Positions 44,427 through 52,415 of a DNA stretch of 64,000 nt are shown piece after piece. Under the pieces are notes generated by a model, which made no database searches, had not been told where the DNA came from, and saw nothing but the letters and a program-made list of their open reading frames with translations. Origin of the DNA: CAISDA01 sp050258555 (GTDB taxonomy: Bacteria > Bacteroidota > Ignavibacteria > UBA10030 > UBA8401). Location of the stretch: NCBI GenBank assembly GCA_050258555.1, contig JBLMZA010000129.1, positions 1 through 64,000 of the forward strand, read 5' to 3'. The position numbers and the translations under genes are program-made. Numbering within the stretch: position 1 is the first letter of the stretch; each line of letters begins with the position of its first letter.

Positions 44427-45245
44427 ATGCGCACGGCCGTGAAATACCTGCTGTTTCTTCTTCTCATCCTCATCGCCCTGGCGACATTGGCGCCGGTCGT
44501 CTGGATGGTCTCCGCCTCGTTGATGCCCTCGGGAGAGGCCGCGACATTTCCGCCGAAGTTCCTTCCGCGCCATCCGACCTTCGAGCATTACCGGACGCTC
44601 TTCACGCGGCTGAATCTGGCGCGCTACGCGCTCAACAGCGCCGCGCTTTCCGTGCTTGTGACGGCGCTCTCGCTGTTCATCAACTCCATGGCGGGATACG
44701 CGTTCGCCAAATACCGCTTCGCCGGACGCGAGAGGCTCTTCCGCCTTCTCATCACATCGATGGTCGTGCCGGCGCAGATCACGATGCTTCCGCTGTTCCT
44801 GCTGATGAACAAGCTCGGGCTCGTGAACACCTACTGGGGACTCCTCATTCCCGGCATGGCAAGCATCTTCGGCATCTTCCTCATCCGGCAGTATGCGCTT
44901 TCGATTCCCGACAGCCTGATCGAGGCCGCGCGCATGGACGGCGCGGGCGACTTCGAGATCTATTGGCGCGTCATCCTTCCCTTATGCAAGCCCATCCTTG
45001 TGACGCTGGCCATCTTCACATTCATGGGCACATGGAACGATTTTTTGTGGCCGCTCATCATCATGACCGACGACTCGATGTACACGCTGCCGGTGGCGCT
45101 GCAGAATCTGATGGGAGAGCACACGCTCGATGTCGAGCTGATGATGGCCGGCTCCGTGCTGACCACGCTTCCGGTGATGATCGTCTTTGTTGCGATGCAG
45201 AAATATTACATCGAGGGCATCATGATGGGAAGCGTGAAAGGGTGA
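44427..45245 (+). CDS. ABC sugar transporter permease (MalG/UgpE type)
   Basis: A 272-residue inner-membrane protein with six predicted membrane segments. The EAA loop is 'IEAARMDGAGDFEIYWRVIL' followed by 'PLCKP'. It is the last gene of the carbohydrate locus. No ATP-binding subunit follows or precedes; a shared MsmX/MalK-type ATPase elsewhere in the genome is presumably used. Confidence 0.95.
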   Translation: MRTAVKYLLFLLLILIALATLAPVVWMVSASLMPSGEAATFPPKFLPRHPTFEHYRTLFTRLNLARYALNSAALSVLVTALSLFINSMAGYAFAKYRFAGRERLFRLLITSMVVPAQITMLPLFLLMNKLGLVNTYWGLLIPGMASIFGIFLIRQYALSIPDSLIEAARMDGAGDFEIYWRVILPLCKPILVTLAIFTFMGTWNDFLWPLIIMTDDSMYTLPVALQNLMGEHTLDVELMMAGSVLTTLPVMIVFVAMQKYYIEGIMMGSVKG

Positions 45246-45613
45246 CGCTTAAAAACTTCTAATCCGCATTAGCGATTTCTAACGATGATTTCGCCCGCAC
45301 GCATGCTATCTTCCCTGTGTCACAAGACCTGAGCGCTCCCGGAATAGACTGAGTCTGATCATGGCATCGTCATGGCGCCGGAGCGTGCGGGCGGCAAGTT
45401 TCGTGTGCTGAATGAGGTGCGTGCGAGGGGAGACGAACTTACTGCTTGCGCATCCGGCGCTCTTTACCATCGACGGCGGCACCCCGGGGGCGGCTCCGCC
45501 CTCCGGCAAAAAAAATGTACTGCTATTTAGTAAAATTATTTCTACCTTCCTACAAAAGCCGATTTTCAATTGCTGCCGTCAATTGGGCTTTTCTAACACC
45601 ACTGAAGACATTT
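45246..45613. other. Intergenic region between importer and histidine kinase genes
   Basis: About 370 bp without a convincing gene. It holds a GC hairpin (about 45484-45506, CCGGGGGCGG pairing imperfectly with CCGCCCTCCGG). An AT-rich tract (45507-45610) follows, with a direct repeat TCAATTG (45566-45572 and 45579-45585). The frame of the kinase is open back to 45446, but the codons before 45614 do not look like protein-coding sequence. Confidence 0.5.
45566..45585. promoter_or_regulatory. Direct repeat TCAATTG upstream of the two-component genes
   Basis: Two identical heptamers are spaced 13 bp apart (start to start), each containing the palindrome CAATTG. The position, about 30-50 bp before the probable kinase start, would suit a regulator-binding site. 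Speculative. Confidence 0.25.
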
Positions 45614-46717
45614 GTGAATTTTCCCGGTCCCGAATATATCAACGCGTCACTGGCCCACGGGCATCTGCATGACTATCTGGAGACGATCATCAATTCGATC
45701 GCCGCGCCCGTACTCGTGAAAAACAACCGCCACCAGTGGGTGCTGGTCAACGACGCCTGCTGCCGATTCATCGGCCGGACGCGCGAGCAGCTCATCGGGA
45801 AGACGGATCACGATTACTTTCCGAAACATCAGGCCGATCTCTTCTGGGAGATGGATAACCGTGTGCTTGCGACAAGGCAGGAGCATACCAATGAGGAGGA
45901 GCTGATCGACGCAGAGGGTGTGACGCACACGATTCTGACCACGAAGAATATCCACATCGATCCGCTGGGCGAAGCCTTCGTGGTGGCGGTGCTCACCGAC
46001 ATCACCGACAGGAAGAAAGACGAGGACGCGCTCAGCCTCTCGCGCCAGCAGCTGCGCGTGCTCTCGGCGCATACCGAGGCGATGGTGGAAAAGGAGCGCA
46101 CGCGCATTGCGCGCGAAGTGCACGACGAGCTCGGCCAGTCGCTCACGGCGCTGAAGATGGACTGCATGTGGCTTGAGCGGCATTTTGCCGAAAGCCAGCA
46201 GGAGCTGAAGGCGCGCACGCGCATGATGTCGCAGCTGATCGACGACACGATCAAGACCGTGCGGCGCATCTCGACGGAACTCCGGCCCGAAATGCTCGAC
46301 GACCTCGGACTGGCCGCGACCATCGAATGGCAGCTGCAGGAATTTGAAAAGCGCACCGGCATCACCTGGTCCCTCGACCTTCGACCGAAGGAGCTCGAGG
46401 TGCCCGATCCGATGAACACGGCCGTCTACCGCGTCTTCCTTGAGACGCTCACCAATATCGCCCGCCACGCCCAGGCAAGCGCGATGAGCGTGGAGCTGCA
46501 TGCCGACGAAAGCGAGGTGCGACTGCGCGTTCAGGACAACGGCGTCGGCATCACGCCCGAAGCGGTGATGCGCTCGAGCTCGCTCGGACTCTTGGGCATA
46601 CGCGAGCGCGTGGGATTTCTCGGCGGCTCATTCGAAATCACCGGCGCGCCCGGCAAAGGAACTACTGTTGAAATCAGAATCCCTATTATTCTTTCTCAAC
46701 TTGGAGGTGAACCATGA
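45614..46717 (+). CDS. PAS-domain sensor histidine kinase (NarX/DesK-type)
   Basis: A cytoplasmic sensor kinase of about 367 residues with no clear membrane segment. The PAS domain covers about 20-140 ('YLETIINSIAAPVLVKNNRH', then 'FVVAVLTDITDRKKDEDALS'). The HisKA_3 dimerisation helix has the phospho-His in 'RIAREVHDELGQSLTALKMD'. The HATPase domain has the N-box 'ETLTNIARHA' and 'DNGVGI...GLLGIRERV'. The GTG at 45614 is my preferred start; an ATG at 45515 and the open frame to 45446 are alternatives. The stop overlaps the start of the response regulator (ATGA). The signal sensed is unknown. Its place after the importer suggests, but does not prove, a link to the locus. Confidence 0.88.
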   Translation: MNFPGPEYINASLAHGHLHDYLETIINSIAAPVLVKNNRHQWVLVNDACCRFIGRTREQLIGKTDHDYFPKHQADLFWEMDNRVLATRQEHTNEEELIDAEGVTHTILTTKNIHIDPLGEAFVVAVLTDITDRKKDEDALSLSRQQLRVLSAHTEAMVEKERTRIAREVHDELGQSLTALKMDCMWLERHFAESQQELKARTRMMSQLIDDTIKTVRRISTELRPEMLDDLGLAATIEWQLQEFEKRTGITWSLDLRPKELEVPDPMNTAVYRVFLETLTNIARHAQASAMSVELHADESEVRLRVQDNGVGITPEAVMRSSSLGLLGIRERVGFLGGSFEITGAPGKGTTVEIRIPIILSQLGGEP

Positions 46718-47346
46718 TTCGCATAATGATCGTTGACGACCATACTATTGTACGACGCGGATTGAAGGACATTCTGGCCGAAGATCCCGAGTTCTCGGTT
46801 GTCTGCGAAGCCGGATCGTACGCGGAAATGATGGAGCTGTTAGGCAAGAAGAAGCCCGATGTGATATTGCTCGATTTGTCGCTTCCCGACAAGAGCGGGC
46901 TCGATATCATCGAGGAAATCGTCGCAAAGAAGGGCACGCCGCCGATTCTTGTGCTCTCTGTGTATTCGGAAGATCATTACGGCGTGCGCGTGCTCAAAGC
47001 CGGCGCTTCGGGCTTCATGAACAAGGAAGTCGCTCCTTCCGAGCTCATCGCGGCGGTGCATAAGGTCGCAGGCGGCGGCAAGTACGTCTCTTCGGCGCTT
47101 GCCGAAAAGATCGCCGGCCGGCTCTATGCCGACGCCGATATGGCCATACACGATCTTCTCTCGAACCGCGAGTTCCAGGTGATGAAGATGATCGCCTCCG
47201 GAAAGACGCTCACCGAAATCGGCCATGAACTCGGGTTGAGCGTGAAGACCATCAGCACCTACCGCATGCGCATCATGGAAAAGACGCGCATGAAGACCAA
47301 CTCGGAGCTCACGCATTACGCGTTCCAGCACAAGCTGGTGGAATAA
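46714..47346 (+). CDS. NarL/FixJ-family response regulator
   Basis: A 210-residue DNA-binding regulator. The receiver domain (1-120) has acidic residues at 8-9, phospho-acceptor Asp at 54 in 'VILLDLSLPDKSG', and Lys in 'FMNKEVAPSEL'. The LuxR-type helix-turn-helix (about 145-208) reads 'LSNREFQVMKMIASGKTLTE', then 'IGHELGLSVKTISTYRMRIM'. Translation is coupled to the kinase by a 4-base overlap, so they are a cognate pair. The target promoters are unknown. Confidence 0.96.
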   Translation: MIRIMIVDDHTIVRRGLKDILAEDPEFSVVCEAGSYAEMMELLGKKKPDVILLDLSLPDKSGLDIIEEIVAKKGTPPILVLSVYSEDHYGVRVLKAGASGFMNKEVAPSELIAAVHKVAGGGKYVSSALAEKIAGRLYADADMAIHDLLSNREFQVMKMIASGKTLTEIGHELGLSVKTISTYRMRIMEKTRMKTNSELTHYAFQHKLVE

Positions 47347-47388
47347 AAAAACGCGCAGGCGCGCCGCATCCGGTTTTCTGCATTGCAC

Positions 47389-47446
47389 AATGCCCGCACA
47401 GGGAAGAAGGAGAGAGACTGCTTCCTTCCATCCTTGTGCGGGCATT
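47389..47446. terminator. Convergent stem-loop, possible bidirectional terminator
   Basis: AATGCCCGCACA (47389-47400) is a perfect complement of TGTGCGGGCATT (47435-47446). Further purine/pyrimidine-rich inner sequences (GGAAG, CTTCC) can extend the hairpin. It lies between the convergent response-regulator and rubrerythrin-like genes. There is no long U-run on either side, so the efficiency is uncertain. Confidence 0.6.
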
Positions 47447-47478
47447 CGTGTCTCATCACTGCCTGCGCCGTAGGCGTG

Positions 47479-48144
47479 TCAGAGGACTTTGATCATTTCC
47501 CCGGGCTTCACGCCGCAGTCGGCGCAGCCGGTCGTTTTCGATGTCAGCACGAGTCCGCCGCACTTCGGGCAGATATAAAACGGAATGTGCGAAATGGCGC
47601 CGTTGTTGTCCGCCGCCTCGCGCATGAGCCGTATCTGCGCTTCATCGGCGCGCTTGAAGCGGCGGAATGTCGCGGCGATCTCGTTGAGCTTCTCGGCCTC
47701 TGCCGTCGCGATCAGGTTCGGATACATCGATTCGGTCTCGATCTGTTCGTCGCTTACGGCCATGCGCAGCGTCTGCATGGTCGTGCCCACGACGACCTTC
47801 TCGGGCGTGTACGGTTTCGGCACGACCCCCAGGGCTTTCATCTGCTCAAGATGGGCGGCGGCGTGGATGGCTTCGCTCGCGGCGGCGGCGCGGTAGAGCC
47901 GGGCGACATTGGGCAGGTATTCCTTCGCGGCCTTCTTTGCAAACAGATCGTATGTGTAGGCAAGCCGGGCCTCGCGCGCATAGGCCGTCTGAAGATTTTC
48001 AGGCGTCACAAGCGGCTTCTTTTCGATCTCCTCCTGCTGGCGGCAGCCTTCCAGTACGGCCACGGATGGAAGAAGCATGCAGAAGGCGAGTGCGGCAGAC
48101 AGGCGGACGAGTGCGGTGCGATACAGCGGTTGATGTTGTTTCAT
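47479..48144 (-). CDS. Rubrerythrin-like diiron lipoprotein with rubredoxin-type zinc ribbon
   Basis: A 221-residue protein whose ATG at 48144 follows a perfect AAGGAGG ribosome site. It has a lipoprotein signal ending 'PSVAVLEGCRQQ'. The helical domain reads 'NLQTAYAREARLAYTYDLFA', then 'ASEAIHAAAHLEQM', matching the first half of the rubrerythrin ferritin-like bundle. In the second half 'AEAEKLNEIAATFRRFKRAD' is followed by EAQI, where rubrerythrin has ExxH, so one iron ligand may be lost. The C-terminus 'YICPKCGG...GCADCG' is the rubredoxin-like domain. Rubrerythrins reduce peroxide in the cytoplasm; an exported, lipid-anchored form is unusual. An envelope peroxide defence role is inferred. 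Confidence 0.82.
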   Translation of the reverse strand: MKQHQPLYRTALVRLSAALAFCMLLPSVAVLEGCRQQEEIEKKPLVTPENLQTAYAREARLAYTYDLFAKKAAKEYLPNVARLYRAAAASEAIHAAAHLEQMKALGVVPKPYTPEKVVVGTTMQTLRMAVSDEQIETESMYPNLIATAEAEKLNEIAATFRRFKRADEAQIRLMREAADNNGAISHIPFYICPKCGGLVLTSKTTGCADCGVKPGEMIKVL

Positions 48145-48272
48145 GGCGGAACCCTCCTTGAAAGATGAAAGTTCACTGCCGGTCACAAAGCGGCGGCCGA
48201 TGCGCGCGGGGATACCGTGCGCACCCGAATGTACAGGGAAATTCAACGAAAAGAAAGAGGGGGAGGCGCCCT

Positions 48273-49556
48273 TCAGGATGCCGGTTCCAGCGAGAGCATG
48301 ATTTCGAGTTCTTCGGTGCCGGGAAACATATCGAAGGGGATGGCCGCGCGCAGCCGGTAGCCCGCACTCTGCCAGCGCGTGAGCTCCGATTTCAGAAGAT
48401 CGATATTGCAGACGATGTGGCAGACGCGCGCAGGCCGATAGGAGGCGAGCGCGTCGATCACGCCGGGCTTCGTGCCGCTGCGCGGCGGATCCAGAAGCAC
48501 CTTGAGCGATTCTCCCTCATGCCTGATGAAGCGCGGAAGCGTCTCCTCGCTGATGTCGCTTGCGAGATACCGCGCATGCTGGACGTGCAGCCGCGCGGCA
48601 TTGGCCTTGGCGTCCTCGATCGACTCGCGCGAGAGCTCCACGCCGGTGATGCCGCGGACGCTTCCGGCCAGACAGAGCGAGAAGAGTCCGTATCCGCAAT
48701 AGAGGTCATAGAGATGATCCTCCCGCGTGAGCTCCAGCGCTTCGCCGGCTTTCTTCGTGAAGAGCTCCAGGATCTGATGGTTGGTCTGTGAAAACGAAAG
48801 GGGCGAATAAAAGAACTTCCGTTCGCCGACTGTGTGGGCGATATCCGGCTTGCCGAAGAGCTTGTGGAGCACCATCTGCCGCTTCGTCTTCATCTGCGCA
48901 TTGCCCGAGAGGTAGTACTTCGAGCGTTCGGGATCGATGAAGACGAAGACCGCGGCGATCGACGGCACATGCTTCGTCAGGTATTTCGAGAAGGCGGTGA
49001 ACATCTGCCGGTCATGCGGCGCATAGCGCGAAGCGTTCACAATCACGGTGAACTCGCGCGCGCCTCCCTTGATGATCAGATACGTGAGCAGTCCGGCCAG
49101 ATCACGGTGCTCGGGCCTGGCGATGTAGGAGGAAACGGCGCGATAGATCTCCGCGTGGCCTTCGGGCTCGATCTGGCAGGCGCCGACTTCGATGCCGTAG
49201 GTGTTCGCGCGCGACTCATCGAGTCCGAGCAGGCCGAGCGTGTACTTCGGCTTGCGGAAGAAGACTTTCCTTTTCGTGACGGTCCGGTAATGGCGCGGCT
49301 TCGGCGCGCGCACGATCGGCTCGGGCGCACCCGGCAGTCCCTCGCGCTGCCAGAACTGCCGGAGCGCATCGGTCTTCAATGCGTATTCATGCTCGTACTC
49401 GATGCGCGAGGCAAGACAGAGCTCGCAGGGCGCGCCCTGCGCCGTGCGGCATTCTCCTGCCGCGGTGGCGGCGGAGCGCGCCGGAACGCGCAGGGCTTCG
49501 GTGCGAAGCAGCATGCTGTATGCCGGATGTTCCGGGGTTTCGTTCTTCGGTGTCAT
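48273..49556 (-). CDS. RNA (uracil-5-)-methyltransferase family protein (TrmA/RlmD group)
   Basis: A 427-residue S-adenosylmethionine-dependent enzyme that methylates C5 of a uridine in rRNA or tRNA. The SAM motif is 'HLYDLYCGYGLFSLCLAG'; 'GVELSRESIEDAKANA' follows. 'VLLDPPRSGTKPGV' is the characteristic motif, and the catalytic Cys lies in 'RVCHIVCNIDLLKSEL'. The end 'PFDMFPGTEELEIMLSLE' matches the family's DxFPxTxxxE block. The N-terminal region contains Cys residues ('GECRTAQGAPCELCLAS') that might bind an iron-sulfur cluster, as in some members, but there is no TRAM domain. Which uridine is methylated cannot be told. It ends 128 bp upstream of the rubrerythrin-like start. Confidence 0.87.
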   Translation of the reverse strand: MTPKNETPEHPAYSMLLRTEALRVPARSAATAAGECRTAQGAPCELCLASRIEYEHEYALKTDALRQFWQREGLPGAPEPIVRAPKPRHYRTVTKRKVFFRKPKYTLGLLGLDESRANTYGIEVGACQIEPEGHAEIYRAVSSYIARPEHRDLAGLLTYLIIKGGAREFTVIVNASRYAPHDRQMFTAFSKYLTKHVPSIAAVFVFIDPERSKYYLSGNAQMKTKRQMVLHKLFGKPDIAHTVGERKFFYSPLSFSQTNHQILELFTKKAGEALELTREDHLYDLYCGYGLFSLCLAGSVRGITGVELSRESIEDAKANAARLHVQHARYLASDISEETLPRFIRHEGESLKVLLDPPRSGTKPGVIDALASYRPARVCHIVCNIDLLKSELTRWQSAGYRLRAAIPFDMFPGTEELEIMLSLEPAS

Positions 49557-49652
49557 CCTTCTAAAATACGAACCCTCTGATTGAAAACAAAACCGCAGGC
49601 TCGAGAAAAATACGATTTTTAATTCTGCGCTTTTCTTGGTACATTACGTCAA

Positions 49653-50000
49653 ATGGACTTTAAAGACATCAAAAAGATCAGGAAGAAGCTCCGGCCTTCC
49701 GCACTGGGCGAACTCGCATGGGCCAACAAGAAAAGCACCGCCGTCGGCGCGCTCTTGTTCCTCGGACTGCTCTTCATGCTCTTCGCCGATAACGGAGTGC
49801 TCAGGCGCATGAAGCTCGAGCGCGAGCGCACGGCGCTCATGGAAAAGATCCGCATTGCCGAAGAGGAGCAGCGCATGCTCCGCAACCAGTCGCGCGCGCT
49901 CGACGGCGACCGCAAGGCGATCGAGAAGGTGGCGCGCGAAAAATACGGCATGGTCAGGCGGGGCGAAAAAGTGTACAAAATCGTTCCGAAGGCGCAATGA
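49653..50000 (+). CDS. Septum formation initiator family protein (DivIC/FtsB-like)
   Basis: A 115-residue bitopic protein: a basic cytoplasmic N-terminus, one membrane segment ('AVGALLFLGLLFMLFA', about 30-45), and an extracytoplasmic coiled coil ('LRRMKLERERTALMEKIRIA'). It ends with the conserved 'IEKVAREKYGMVRRGEKVYK'. That last block is diagnostic for FtsB/DivIC, which links FtsL and FtsQ at the division site. It overlaps rarA by 4 bases. Confidence 0.9.
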   Translation: MDFKDIKKIRKKLRPSALGELAWANKKSTAVGALLFLGLLFMLFADNGVLRRMKLERERTALMEKIRIAEEEQRMLRNQSRALDGDRKAIEKVAREKYGMVRRGEKVYKIVPKAQ

Positions 50001-51295
50001 GCAGCCCGATGCCTACAACGCCGCTGGCTGAACGCGTCCGGCCCCGCACGCTCGATGAATTCATCGGGCAGCCCCATCTGGTGGGCGAAGGCAGGCCGCT
50101 GCGCCTGATGGTGGAATCCGACGCGCTCCGCTCCTTCATATTGTGGGGACCGCCCGGCGTCGGCAAAACGACGCTCGCGCGGATCATCGCCGCGCGCACC
50201 GAATCGGAATTCTTCGCGCTCAATGCCGTCTCCTCGGGCATCAAGGATGTGCGCGAGGTGATCGCCAAGGCCGAGGACTTCCGCACGATCGGAAAAAAGA
50301 CGGTCCTCTTCATCGACGAGATCCACCGCTTCAACAAGGCCCAGCAGGACGGACTCCTTCATTCGGTCGAAAGCGGCGTCATCACGCTCATCGGCGCCAC
50401 GACAGAAAATCCGTCCTTCGAAGTGATCTCTCCGCTCTTGTCGCGTATGCGCGTCTTTGTGATGGATGCGCTCACAAAAGAGGACTGCGAGCGCATGCTG
50501 GTGCAGGCGCTGTCGGCCGATCCCGTGATCAATGCATCGACGGTCGAGATCGAGGATCCGGAGTTTCTCATTTATCTTTCGGGCGGCGACGGGCGCAAGC
50601 TCTTGAACGGACTCGAAGTCGCCTTCGGACTCGTCAGGCCCGACAGCGACGGCGTGCGGCACATCAAAAAGAAGACGCTCGAGGACGCCTTCCAGCGGCA
50701 GTATTCGCTCTACGACAAGAAGGGCGAGCAGCATTACGACATCATCTCGGCATTCATCAAGTCGCTCCGCGGATCCGATCCCGATGCGGCCGTCTACTGG
50801 CTGGCGCGCATGCTCGACGGGGGAGAGGATCCGAAGTTCATCGCCCGGCGCATGGTCATTCTCGCCTCGGAAGATGTGGGCAATGCCGATCCGGTGGGGC
50901 TCATGCTGGCCACCGACGGCTTCACCGCGGTCGATTACGTGGGCATGCCCGAGGCCCGGATCATCCTTGCGCATGTGGCGACGTACCTTGCCTCCGCGCC
51001 CAAGAGCAACGCCTCCTATATGGCGATCAATCAGGCGTACGAGGATGTTCGCGCGCTGCCGAATCTTCCGGTGCCGATTCATCTTCGCAACGCGCCGACC
51101 AAACTCATGAAGGAACTCGGCTACGGCGAGGCATACAAATACGCGCACGATTATCCGAACCATTTCATCGAGCAGCAGTATCTGCCGGACAAGATCCGGA
51201 ACAAAGTCTATTACGAGCCGACGGACAACGGGCGCGAAAAGTCGATACGCGAGCGCCTGGAATTTTTGTGGAAGCGCCGGCGGCCGAACACGTAA
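49997..51295 (+). CDS. rarA: Replication-associated recombination protein A
   Basis: An AAA+ ATPase of 432 residues (MgsA/RarA) that acts at stalled replication forks. The start 'PLAERVRPRTLDEFIGQPHL' is typical. Walker A is 'GPPGVGKTT' (51-59), Walker B 'VLFIDEIHRFNKAQQDGLL', sensor 1 'LIGATTENPSFEV', and the arginine-finger region 'PLLSRMRVF'. The C-terminal tetramerisation domain shows 'SLRGSDPDAAVYWLARML' and 'RRMVILASEDVGNADP'. Its ATG overlaps the DivIC-like stop. Confidence 0.97.
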   Translation: MSSPMPTTPLAERVRPRTLDEFIGQPHLVGEGRPLRLMVESDALRSFILWGPPGVGKTTLARIIAARTESEFFALNAVSSGIKDVREVIAKAEDFRTIGKKTVLFIDEIHRFNKAQQDGLLHSVESGVITLIGATTENPSFEVISPLLSRMRVFVMDALTKEDCERMLVQALSADPVINASTVEIEDPEFLIYLSGGDGRKLLNGLEVAFGLVRPDSDGVRHIKKKTLEDAFQRQYSLYDKKGEQHYDIISAFIKSLRGSDPDAAVYWLARMLDGGEDPKFIARRMVILASEDVGNADPVGLMLATDGFTAVDYVGMPEARIILAHVATYLASAPKSNASYMAINQAYEDVRALPNLPVPIHLRNAPTKLMKELGYGEAYKYAHDYPNHFIEQQYLPDKIRNKVYYEPTDNGREKSIRERLEFLWKRRRPNT

Positions 51296-51353
51296 CCTAT
51301 GTGTTGTGCATCACTTCACGGTTGAAGCATCGCGCAGAGAAAGGATTGTGAGA

Positions 51354-52301
51354 ATGAATAACAAACTTGTCGTGGGCGTCGATCTCGGCGGCACGACGGT
51401 CAAGACCGGCCTTATCACGCGCTCGGGAGAGATCCTTGCGCTTTCCAAGCTCCCGACACTGGCCGACGACGGACCGAAAGCCGTATTGGGGCAGATCCGC
51501 AAATCGATCGAAGAGGTGATCGCGCATGCGGGACCGGCCGAAGTCACCGGCATCGGCATCGGCTCTCCCGGCATCATCGAGAAGAACGGCATCGTGAAGG
51601 CGCCGCCGAACTTCAGGAATTGGACTTCCATCCCCATGGCCGATGAGATCTCCTTTGCCATGAAGATCCACACCGAAGTCGACAACGATGCGAACACGGC
51701 CGCGATCGCCGAATCGAAATTCGGCGCGGGCCGCGAATTCCCGAACTTCCTGTTCATCATCTGGGGCACGGGCGTCGGCGGCGGCATCATCATGAACGGA
51801 CAGATCTACCGCGGGCCGCACGGCGGCGCGGGCGAAGTCGGACACATCTCGATCGATCACAACGGCCCCGTCTGCAACTGCGGATCGCGCGGATGCGTCG
51901 AGGCCTACGTCGGGCAGCGCTACCTGTCGGCCCGGACGGCCGAGAAACTGAAGTCGCATCCCGAATCGAAGATCAACGAACTCATCGGCGGCGATCTCTC
52001 GAAGGTCGAGCCGCTCTATATCAGTCAGGCGGCGCACGAAGGAGATCCTCTGGCGCGCGAAATCTTCACCGAAGCCGGCCGGCTTCTGGGCGTGATGATC
52101 GGCGGCGTGATGAACACGCTCGACTACCGCATCACGATCGTTGGCGGCGGCGTGTCGGCCGCAGGCCAGTTCGTGTTCGATGCGATCACCGAGTCGGCGA
52201 AAGCCTCCGTCCAGGCTCCGCTCAAGGCGGGCATCCGCGTCATTCCCGCACAGCTCGGCAACACGGCAGGCATGCTCGGCGCGGCCGGACTCGTCCTGTA
52301 A
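51354..52301 (+). CDS. ROK-family glucokinase
   Basis: A 315-residue sugar kinase that phosphorylates glucose with ATP. 'VVGVDLGGTTVKTGLITRSG' is the phosphate loop. 'VDNDANTAAIAESKFGAG' contains the catalytic Asp, and 'EVGHISIDHNGPVCNCGSRG' with the following 'CVEAY' gives the ROK zinc motif (CxCGxxGCxE, about 173-182). The ATG at 51354 follows AAAGGA and gives the usual N-terminus. It lies 58 bp after rarA. It would be a natural sink for glucose freed by the GH2 and GH94 enzymes of the upstream locus, though it is not part of that operon. A repressor role is unlikely because there is no DNA-binding domain. Confidence 0.93.
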   Translation: MNNKLVVGVDLGGTTVKTGLITRSGEILALSKLPTLADDGPKAVLGQIRKSIEEVIAHAGPAEVTGIGIGSPGIIEKNGIVKAPPNFRNWTSIPMADEISFAMKIHTEVDNDANTAAIAESKFGAGREFPNFLFIIWGTGVGGGIIMNGQIYRGPHGGAGEVGHISIDHNGPVCNCGSRGCVEAYVGQRYLSARTAEKLKSHPESKINELIGGDLSKVEPLYISQAAHEGDPLAREIFTEAGRLLGVMIGGVMNTLDYRITIVGGGVSAAGQFVFDAITESAKASVQAPLKAGIRVIPAQLGNTAGMLGAAGLVL

Positions 52302-52415
52302 ACCGTCAGAAAGTTTTTTTCGAGAATGGCTCCACTGCGACATACGTCTGCCCATACACACGGAGGATCCCGCTTGTGCGCCCGGATCCCTGGCAGGCGT
52401 GCGTCCGGAGCTCTC

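Noticed and set aside
45306..45569. Minus-strand frame in the importer-kinase gap
   Set aside because: No ribosome site, no recognisable motif, and it spans the hairpin and AT-rich regulatory tract.
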